A program made the position numbers and the translations under genes. The notes beneath the pieces were generated by a model. It made no database searches and was not told where the DNA came from. It saw only the letters and a list, made by a program, of their open reading frames with translations. From positions 1-13,876 of the forward strand of contig AUXH01000514.1 in NCBI GenBank assembly GCA_000482145.1: DNA of 13,876 nt, given 5' to 3'. This stretch comes from Strigomonas culicis. Lineage: Eukaryota; Euglenozoa; Kinetoplastea; Trypanosomatida; Trypanosomatidae. Shown here in pieces: positions 5,863 to 12,645 of this stretch (within the stretch, counting starts at the first letter, position 1; every line of letters starts with the position of its first letter).

Positions 5863-8856
5863 ATGCGCCGTTTTGCTTCCATCGTCACCGCCCCGGTCGC
5901 CATGACCCTCGCCGGACAGCTCCGTGCCGCCGGCTCCCTGAACCGCTCCACCATCCTCGACGAGGTCAAGTCCAAGAGTCTCTTTGAGCACAGCTTCATC
6001 GAGAGCAGAGTGAACAAGTACCTCGACGAGCTGAAGGAGACGAGCTACAGTGTGCACTTCGAGGACAAGGACGTCGCCCTCCACGTGCAGGGCCTCCTGA
6101 CCGCCGAGGCGCGCGAGGCGCTGGGCGACACCTTCCGCTACATCCACGAGACGGAGGGCGAGGCCTTCTACCTGTGCCGCAACACGCCGGCCGAGAAGCT
6201 TGCCATGGTGCGCCGCGTCGCCGCCTTCAGCTCCTGGGACCGGCTGCCGGAGGGCCAGGGCAGCACCATCCGCTCGTACCTGACCGCGAACCGCCAGATC
6301 GCCATCTTCTCCGCGCGGCACGACAAGTTCGTGCAGCCGACCCCGGCGGCCGGCGAGACGAGCCTGGACGTGCTCGGCACGGAGAGCTACCTCAAGACGG
6401 TGCAGCCGAACATCCGCGCCGTCCACGAGGGGCTCATGGTGCGCCAGCGCAAATCCGTCTTCCCTGCGTACAACGTGGAGGAGAAGGAAGGGAACGTGAA
6501 CTTCACCATGGCCGCCACCGTCGAGCGCACGAACTACATCGCCTCCCTCCTCGCCCTCTTCCAAGAGAAGGAGGGCGTCGAGGTGGTCGCGAGCCACTGC
6601 TACACCTTCTCCAACGGCGTGCAGATGTACAGCTTCACGCTCAGCGGCGCCACCGTCGCCGAGATCGAGGAGCGCGCCTCGCTCGTCGGGCTGCTGCCGA
6701 ACCGCCCGTACAACGCCATCACGCGGCTGCACGAGGAGAGCAAGCTGACCTGCGAGGAGACCGTCTTCATCGACGCGGCGCTCATCTTCTCCATGTACTT
6801 CACGCCGGCGCCGGCGGACGACGACTACAGCCACCTCCGCGCGATTGTGCAGCGGGAGCCCAACGGGGTCAACCGCCTGAACAACCTGCGCCAGTCGCTG
6901 AGCCAAGAGATGATGTCCGAGCGCTACACCGGGTCGCTCATCGCCATGTACCCCGAGTTCGCCAAGGCCATCTACGAGGACTTCAAGAACGGCAGCACGC
7001 CCGAGCGCCGCGCGGAGATAATCAAGACGATCCAGCGCCGGCTGAACGACGACGAGCGCTCGCCGCTGGACTTCGCCATCTTCAAGAGCTTCCTCAAGTT
7101 CAACGAGGTCATCCTGAAGCACAACTTCTTCAAGGCCGACAAGGCGGCGCTGTGCTTCCGCCTCGACCCCGCGTTCCTCGCGGAGCTCGAGTACCCCGCC
7201 GTGCCGCACGGCGTGTTCCTCCTCGCCGGCGGCCAGTGGCGCGGCTTCCACATCCGCTTCACCGACATCGCGCGCGGCGGCGTGCGCATGATCATCTCCA
7301 AGGAGAACAGCTACCGCAAGAACAAGCGCTCCGTCTTCCAGGAGAACTACAACCTCGCCCACACGCAGCTGCTGAAGAACAAGGACATTCCGGAGGGCGG
7401 CAGCAAGGGCACGATCCTCGTCTCGAGCCGCTACCTGCAGGCCTTCAACCCGACGCTCTGCGGCCGGCTCTTCCTGCAGTACGTGGATGGCCTGCTGGAC
7501 TGCATGCTCCCCGGCGAGAAGGGCATCAAGGACAACTACAAGAAGGAGGAGATCCTCTTCCTGGGCCCCGACGAAAACACCGCGGGCAACATGCCGGCCG
7601 CCGGCGCGCTCTACAGCAAGGACCGCGGCTATTCCGCGTGGAAGTCCTTCACCACCGGCAAGGACTCCGTCCTCGGCGGCATCCCGCACGACGAGTTCGG
7701 CATGACGACGCACAGCGTGCGCACCTACGTGAAGGGCATCTACGAGAAGCTCGGGCTGAAGGAGGAGTCGATGCGCAAGTTCCAGACGGGCGGCCCCGAC
7801 GGCGACCTCGGCTCCAACGAGGTGCTCGTCAGTAAGGAGGTGATGATCGGCATGGTCGATATCTCCGCCTCGCTACACGACCCCAACGGTCTCGACCGCG
7901 CCGAGCTCGCGCGCCTCGCGACCGAGCGGCTGACGCTCTGCCACTTCGACCGCTCGAAGCTCTCCAAGGACGGCTTCCTCGTGCTGACGGAGGATAAGAA
8001 CGTCACGCTGCCGGACGGCACCGTCGTAGAGGACGGCAGCCGTCTGCGCGACGAGTTCCACTTTCTCAAGTACAGTGACGCGGACGTCTTCGTGCCCTGC
8101 GGCGGCCGCCCGCGTAGCGTGACGCTCAACAACGTCGGCCGCTTCCTGAAGGTCCCCGACGCGGACGGCGAGAGCATGCTTGCCGGTAAGTTCGCGAACA
8201 TCAGCCCCGACCAGCTCAAGTTCAAGATCATCGTCGAGGGCGCGAACCTCTTCATCACGCAGGACGCCCGCCTCGCGCTGGAGCGCTGCGGCGTCGTGCT
8301 CATCAAGGACGCATCCGCGAACAAGGGCGGCGTCACGTCCTCCTCGCTGGAGGTCTACGCCGGCCTCGCGCTCTCCGACGAGGAGCACGTCAAGTACATG
8401 TCCGCGCAGACAATGCAGACCGCGCCGGAGTTTTACAAGAAGTATGTGCAGGAAATCCTCGACCGCATCGAAGAGAACGCGCGTCTCGAGTTCGAGGCCA
8501 TCTGGAGCGAGTCGCTGCGCAACCCGTCCATGCCGCGCACCCTCATCGCCGACGCGCTCAGCAGCAAGAACGTGCAGATGCGCGCAAACATGCTGAACAG
8601 CGACCTCTTCGAGAACAAGGACCTCGTGCGCTACATCCTGAAGCTCTACACGCCTAAGACGATGCTGGAGAAGGTCGACATCGACGCCATCATGCAGCGC
8701 GTCCCGGTGAGCTACCAGCACGCCATCTGCGCCATGTACCTCGCGTCCCGCTACGTGTACGCGACCGGCATGCACAGCAACGAGTTCGACTTCTTCAAGT
8801 ACATGAACAACGTGCACAACGACATGCTCAATGCCAAGAAGCTGGAGGGCAAGTAA
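5863..8856 (+). CDS. GDH: NAD-type large glutamate dehydrogenase, mitochondrial
   Basis: A 997-residue protein of the large (about 115 kDa) Glu/Leu/Phe/Val dehydrogenase group. It performs NAD-linked oxidative deamination of glutamate to 2-oxoglutarate and ammonia. The first 20 residues (MRRFASIVTAPVAMTL and on) contain Arg, Ser and Thr with no acidic residue, like a mitochondrial targeting peptide. The first 430 or so residues are the long N-terminal extension of this subfamily. The catalytic part includes TDIARGGVRMI (467-477), the Lys-containing glycine block IPEGGSKGTI with Lys515, and GPDENT (568-573). GGPDGDLGSNE (from 643) begins the nucleotide-binding part. VEGANLFITQDA and ANKGGVTSSSLEV follow near 791-830. 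ATG 5863 is the first ATG after the acceptor AG, so the start is secure. Codon use is strongly GC3-biased with hardly any TTG, suggesting high expression. Cofactor preference (NAD rather than NADP) is inferred from subfamily and size. Confidence 0.95.
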   Translation: MRRFASIVTAPVAMTLAGQLRAAGSLNRSTILDEVKSKSLFEHSFIESRVNKYLDELKETSYSVHFEDKDVALHVQGLLTAEAREALGDTFRYIHETEGEAFYLCRNTPAEKLAMVRRVAAFSSWDRLPEGQGSTIRSYLTANRQIAIFSARHDKFVQPTPAAGETSLDVLGTESYLKTVQPNIRAVHEGLMVRQRKSVFPAYNVEEKEGNVNFTMAATVERTNYIASLLALFQEKEGVEVVASHCYTFSNGVQMYSFTLSGATVAEIEERASLVGLLPNRPYNAITRLHEESKLTCEETVFIDAALIFSMYFTPAPADDDYSHLRAIVQREPNGVNRLNNLRQSLSQEMMSERYTGSLIAMYPEFAKAIYEDFKNGSTPERRAEIIKTIQRRLNDDERSPLDFAIFKSFLKFNEVILKHNFFKADKAALCFRLDPAFLAELEYPAVPHGVFLLAGGQWRGFHIRFTDIARGGVRMIISKENSYRKNKRSVFQENYNLAHTQLLKNKDIPEGGSKGTILVSSRYLQAFNPTLCGRLFLQYVDGLLDCMLPGEKGIKDNYKKEEILFLGPDENTAGNMPAAGALYSKDRGYSAWKSFTTGKDSVLGGIPHDEFGMTTHSVRTYVKGIYEKLGLKEESMRKFQTGGPDGDLGSNEVLVSKEVMIGMVDISASLHDPNGLDRAELARLATERLTLCHFDRSKLSKDGFLVLTEDKNVTLPDGTVVEDGSRLRDEFHFLKYSDADVFVPCGGRPRSVTLNNVGRFLKVPDADGESMLAGKFANISPDQLKFKIIVEGANLFITQDARLALERCGVVLIKDASANKGGVTSSSLEVYAGLALSDEEHVKYMSAQTMQTAPEFYKKYVQEILDRIEENARLEFEAIWSESLRNPSMPRTLIADALSSKNVQMRANMLNSDLFENKDLVRYILKLYTPKTMLEKVDIDAIMQRVPVSYQHAICAMYLASRYVYATGMHSNEFDFFKYMNNVHNDMLNAKKLEGK

Positions 8857-10172
8857 AGACGGGTGTGTACCATCCCCCTCTCCTCCCTCCCTCATACAGA
8901 TACTTATATACACGTGCGTGAGTTTAAATTGTTTTGTTGTTGTTGGAAAAAGAAAAAACGGTCTTTTTTATTCACTTTTTGTTTTTAAAATATTAGTAAA
9001 AGGAGCGCACACGTCATGAAAACGTTTTTTTTTTTCAGAGGAAATGGATGAATTACAACAAACGAATAATGCAATAATGCAAAAAACACATTCTAGAATT
9101 GACTGGATGATCATACCTCTAACGTCTAAGCGACAGAAGAAAAGTGAAAATGTACAGCAACAAATCTGTGTATGGTTCCCTTCAGAAAAGAAAAAGTCTC
9201 AGTTGTATTCTTCACTGAAATAAAAGCGAATGCATTCTGAAGTACGCTCTTCTTACTTCAAAGCCATTATACTAAAACGTGCAAAGTCAAATATTGATTT
9301 CCTTTTTGTTTTTCTGTTTTTTTTTTTTTTTTGTAGGCCCCGCTCCATATTCTTGCTTTTTTTTCCCTTTTCTCGATCTTTGTGTGTTTGTGTTTGTGTG
9401 ATTGTCCTCATTACCCAACACTAAAAAAAAGAGAGAGACAAATACAAAAAGGGAGAAGAAGAAAAAAAGCAAGAAGTAAAGGAATAGGTAGATGTTTAAA
9501 AAAAAAAAGATAACGCGAGGGACCGCAAAAGAGCTTGTCTCAAAACGCATATGAAAAACTTTTTTTTTACTTTATTTCATAATGCTATTCTACTTCTTCT
9601 TTTTTTCGTTTGCTTTTTTTTTTTTCCTGAGATGACGTCAACATACCTTTATCCAAAGGAACGTGTCTTGTCTCTAGAGTGAATAAAACCAGTAAAGAAA
9701 AATAGAAACAAAAAAGTATGAATAGTCACAGGATATATATGCACGTTTATATATACACATACAAACCACCTGTCATCCCGTCGTCCAAAATATACTACTA
9801 TATTAAACACGCCACGTTTTTTTGTTACCTTCTTTTTTATTATTATTTTGACCATTTTATTACTTTTTTTGTTGATTTATTATTTTGCTCCTTCCTTTTT
9901 TTTTTCCAGTTGAAGAGCTCCACTACTCATGAAAACCTACCATCTTTTATGGAAACAAGCAAGAGGAATGCCGCAAGAAAAAGAAAAAAAAACATAATAA
10001 TTATCCATTATTTATAAAACGACAAATATATAAAGAAAACGACAAAAATGATGCTTTCTCTGTGGTACAATGTGTTGCTCACACTCGTACATACACACGT
10101 AGGTGCTGCGTCTCTTTCGTAGTGTTTTTGCGTTTAGCTGTTTCTAGGTCTGTTGTGACGGCAACGTGAACA

Positions 10173-10225
10173 TCTCTCCCCCCCCCTCTCTCTCTCTCTC
10201 TCTCACACATACATCCACACACAAG
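10173..10225 (+). promoter_or_regulatory. Predicted trans-splice acceptor for the eL6 gene
   Basis: A 32-nt pure pyrimidine tract (10173-10204), made of a C run and then about nine CT units, is followed by the first AG at 10224-10225. The leader would be only about 25 nt and has no ATG before 10251. A long tract with a short leader suits a highly expressed ribosomal protein gene. Confidence 0.65.
10186..10203. repeat. (CT)9 microsatellite
   Basis: Nine CT units directly after a run of C residues, forming the core of the pyrimidine tract upstream of the eL6 gene. Probably length-variable and possibly functional as the splice signal. Confidence 0.85.
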
Positions 10226-10250
10226 AACTATACAAAGATAAAGGAGAAAA

Positions 10251-10844
10251 ATGGTTGCCACCAAGAAGGTTGTCAAGGGCAAGCACGCCAACAAGAAGGT
10301 GGCGAAGAAGGTGAGCCGCAAGAGCCCCGAGTATTCCACGCTCCGCAAGAGCTGCTCTCCCGGCACCGTCGCCATCATCCTCGCCGGCCGCTTCCGTGGC
10401 CGCCGCGCGGTCATTCTGAAGCAGCTGCCCCACAACGGCCCCCTCGTCATCTCTGGCCCCATGAAGGTCAACGGCGTCCCGATCCGCCGCATCGACTCGC
10501 GCTACATCATCGCGACAAGCACGAAGGTGGACATCAGCGGCGTCGACACGTCCGACATCAAGCCGGAGGTGTTCGCGCGCCCCAAGGCGGAGAAGCCGGT
10601 CAAGAGCGAGGGCCACTTCATGGGCGACAAGGAGAAGAAGAAGGCCGAGAAGTCCGCCAAGAAGACCGCGAAGGCCACGAAGAAGGCCGTCGTGTCGGAC
10701 GCCCGCGCGCAGCTGCAGAAGAAGGTGGACGCCGCCCTCATTGCCGCCATCAAGAAGGATGCCCAGGGCAAGGAGAAGCTCGGCTACCTCCGCTCCGTCT
10801 TCACCGTGAAGCCGGGTGACGCGCCCCACCGCTGGAACTGGTAA
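10251..10844 (+). CDS. RPL6: 60S ribosomal protein L6 (eL6)
   Basis: A 197-residue basic protein of the eukaryotic eL6 family, a structural component of the large ribosomal subunit. The N-terminal 30 residues are Lys-rich. The KOW-like core follows with SPGTVAIILAGRFRGRRAVILKQL (about residues 41-64), where GRFRGRRAV is the family hallmark. GPLVISGPMKVNGVPIRRI and a YIIATSTKVDIS segment come next, as in other eL6 proteins. A Lys/Ala/Glu-rich helical region lies at about 120-145. The C-terminus ends in HRWNW, consistent with a complete protein. The ATG at 10251 is in the context AAAAATGG and is the first after the acceptor AG. Codon use is highly biased. The protein is cytoplasmic; any additional role is not visible in the sequence. 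Confidence 0.95.
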   Translation: MVATKKVVKGKHANKKVAKKVSRKSPEYSTLRKSCSPGTVAIILAGRFRGRRAVILKQLPHNGPLVISGPMKVNGVPIRRIDSRYIIATSTKVDISGVDTSDIKPEVFARPKAEKPVKSEGHFMGDKEKKKAEKSAKKTAKATKKAVVSDARAQLQKKVDAALIAAIKKDAQGKEKLGYLRSVFTVKPGDAPHRWNW

Positions 10845-11148
10845 GCGACGAGCGAGAAGAAGGGATCCCTAGCCAGGGGCACCTTTTTTTCTTCTTCTTT
10901 GTTTATATGGTTTTCTGTTTCATTTTTCATTTTCATTTTCAAATGGTAACAAAAGAAACGCGTCTCGTTGACGTGATACCTGCTCACACGGCCTTTGCGC
11001 TGTACACCTCGGTGGTGCACGGTCTGTGTTGTGTGCTTACTGGTTTGTCACGTACCACACACACACTCTCTCTCTCTTCCCTTGCCTATGTCGGACTAGA
11101 CCTTATATCTTTTAAAAAAAAGAAGAAAAAAAACACCCCACTGCCGCC
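10845..11148. other. Spacer between eL6 and SDH2C genes
   Basis: A 304-bp intergenic stretch. It holds T-rich sequence near 10882-10945, mixed sequence, then CA/CT repeats at about 11057-11080 and the acceptor of the next gene. No gene is supported. Confidence 0.6.
11065..11099 (+). promoter_or_regulatory. Predicted trans-splice acceptor for SDH2C
   Basis: CT-rich sequence at 11065-11086 is followed by the first AG at 11098-11099. The leader of about 49 nt is A-rich and free of ATG before 11149. Further AGs lie within the A-rich leader (for example near 11121-11125), so the exact site is uncertain. Confidence 0.55.
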
Positions 11149-11703
11149 ATGCCCGCCGCCCCCCTCCCCGGGCAAGTCCCCAACTTCACTAGTCCGCTGT
11201 ACCTCTACCGCCGCCTCATGAAGAACTCCTCGCCCAAGTCGCCCATCCTCTACACGGCGAAGGACAACAGCAAGACCGCGTTCCTCCTCGCGACACAGAA
11301 GCCCAGCTACCTCGGCTACGCGACGAACCGCTGGTACCTCAAGGAGAAGGTGGACACGACGAACCGCCTGCGGCTGGAGGGGCTCTACGAGTGCGTGCTG
11401 TGCGCCAGCTGCACGGGCAGCTGCCCGCAGTACTGGTGGAACCGCGAGCACTTCCTGGGCCCCGCCGTGCTGCTGCAGTCCTACCGCTGGCTCGTCGAGC
11501 CGCTCGACCGCGACTTCGACAGCCGCGTGAAGATGTTCGAGCACGGCTCGCTGGTGAACATGTGCCACAACATCTTCAACTGCAGCGTCACCTGCCCCAA
11601 GTTCCTCAACCCGGGTCTCGCCTCGAAGGAGGTGAAGCGCCTGTCTTCACCCGTCACCCCGCGCGTGGGCCCCGCGATCGAGCTGCCCCCTATCCAGAAC
11701 TAA
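11149..11703 (+). CDS. SDH2C: Succinate dehydrogenase iron-sulfur subunit, C-terminal half (SDH2C)
   Basis: A 184-residue protein matching only the C-terminal, bacterial-ferredoxin-like domain of the complex II iron-sulfur subunit (SdhB/SDH2). It carries electrons from the flavoprotein towards ubiquinone at the mitochondrial inner membrane. CVLCASCTGSC (Cys82, 85, 88, 92) and CHNIFNCSVTCP (Cys139, 145, 149) provide all seven ligands for the [4Fe-4S] and [3Fe-4S] clusters. PQYWWN right after Cys92 corresponds to the PSYWW quinone-site segment of other SdhB proteins, and LGPAVLLQSYRW is equally typical. The plant-type [2Fe-2S] domain that makes up the N-terminal half of ordinary SdhB is absent. 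This is the known euglenozoan arrangement in which SDH2N is a separate nuclear gene; no SDH2N is present in this window. Start 11149 is the first ATG after the acceptor. An import signal is not obvious. Confidence 0.93.
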   Translation: MPAAPLPGQVPNFTSPLYLYRRLMKNSSPKSPILYTAKDNSKTAFLLATQKPSYLGYATNRWYLKEKVDTTNRLRLEGLYECVLCASCTGSCPQYWWNREHFLGPAVLLQSYRWLVEPLDRDFDSRVKMFEHGSLVNMCHNIFNCSVTCPKFLNPGLASKEVKRLSSPVTPRVGPAIELPPIQN

Positions 11704-12517
11704 AAAAAAAAAGTGAGGAAAATCGAGAGTGAGAGAAGAACGTGGCAAAGGAAGAGAAGAAACACTTTCGTATTATGGCTTTCTAGTTGTGTTAACTCTT
11801 TCTCTCTCTCTCGCCTATCCCACCTTTTTTTCTTCTTCGTGTTCGTCTTGCAGTGGCTGCAAACATAGGCTGCCCTTAGTGTGTGTGGTTGGTGTGTACT
11901 TGTACATCATAATACGTGTACGAGTTGTATTTTTGATTTTTGATCGTATCATTATTATTTTTGATTAGCCATTTTTTCTCTTTTTTTTTTCTCACACGAG
12001 TAGCAACTATAGGAATAAAGCAGCATCTCGTTTTAAAGTCTCTTACCTAATTTATTCTGGTACTTACATATTCTTAAAACTTAGGAAAACAAAACGAAGT
12101 AAAAGTTCATACACATACACACCCAAAAAAAAAAAGCTTACAAGAAAAAAATAAAAATATATACTTAAAAGAAATATACATGGCGAGGCCACTTTGTGGT
12201 GAAGTCATATCAAATAGTGTTTTTTTTTCTTCACTTACACAAAAAAAAAACTTAGCACCATTAGCACAATAAAAAAAAAAGATCTTACAGATGTCATCCA
12301 CTTTTAGAAACACCAAAGCTATACAGAGGAATGCAAAGGGATAACAAACCTCTTTTCAACGTGTTGGTATGTATGCCGCACCTGCTTGATTTACGGAATA
12401 CATTTTCTCCTCTCTTCGCTTTCTTCTCTTATCATGAGCTGTTCAGTGTTTCTCACTGCTGCGGTTATTTCTGTTCGACTATTATCCACAGTGTGTTTTC
12501 TTCTCTTCACACTCACA

Positions 12518-12550
12518 ATTATTATTATTACTATTATCATTATTATTACT
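12518..12550. repeat. ATT-rich trinucleotide repeat
   Basis: An imperfect ATT array with ACT and ATC variants, located about 100 bp upstream of the RAD9 start. Simple-sequence DNA with no coding meaning; the Tyr/Ile-rich frames over it are artefacts. Confidence 0.8.
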
Positions 12551-12576
12551 ATAACATCACAGTATAAAGCATAGAT

Positions 12577-12607
12577 TTGCTTTTCTCATAGATTCGCTTC
12601 TCCACAG
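12577..12607 (+). promoter_or_regulatory. Predicted trans-splice acceptor for RAD9
   Basis: Two short pyrimidine stretches end in AG at 12590-12591 (TTTTCTCATAG) and 12606-12607 (CTTCTCCACAG). Either gives a leader of about 40-55 nt without ATG before 12646. The tracts are weaker than those of the other genes, so a site further upstream (11853 or 12000) is possible. Confidence 0.45.
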
Positions 12608-12645
12608 AGAGAGAAGGAACGATCCGCAGACGCCCTGTAGAGAGT

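Larger units (their letters stand above)
8857..10250. other. Long spacer between GDH and eL6 genes
   Basis: At 1394 bp this is the largest gene-free stretch in the window. It is AT-rich with many homopolymer runs: T runs at about 9026-9035, 9317-9332 and 9608-9625, and A-rich patches at 9423-9510. It contains at least two strong pyrimidine-AG signals (AG at 9335-9336 and 9908-9909) that precede no convincing gene. A 22-codon frame starts at 9929 and a 99-codon frame covers 9718-10017. Both are AT-rich, without motifs or the local codon bias. No tRNA, snRNA or repeat element was recognised by eye. Confidence 0.55.
11704..12645. other. Spacer between SDH2C and RAD9 genes
   Basis: A 942-bp AT-rich region. 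It contains two strong pyrimidine-AG signals (AG at 11852-11853 and 11999-12000) far from the next start codon, many A runs at 12060-12290, and an ATT/ACT repeat stretch at 12518-12550. The small frames here (11729-11968 on +, 12107-12316 on -, 12331-12574 on +) are low-complexity and lack the coding bias of real genes. No structured RNA was recognised. Confidence 0.55.

Noticed and set aside
5839..7713. A 624-codon open frame on the minus strand opposite GDH
   Set aside because: It is the antisense of a confirmed gene, rich in Val/Leu/Ala/Arg/Glu repeats as expected from reading GC3-biased codons backwards. It has no family motifs or splice signal on its strand.
6174..7835. A 553-codon + strand frame inside GDH
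   Set aside because: Arg/Pro/Gly/His-rich out-of-frame translation of GDH; the in-frame protein has the complete dehydrogenase motifs.
9718..10017. A 99-codon frame in the GDH-eL6 spacer
   Set aside because: Dominated by Phe, Tyr, Ile and Lys from T and A runs. It lacks the GC3 bias of genes here and starts before the nearest acceptor AG at 9909.
11391..11732. An alternative + frame over SDH2C and an Arg-rich frame
   Set aside because: Out-of-frame shadow; the SDH2C frame contains all iron-sulfur cysteines in the correct spacing.
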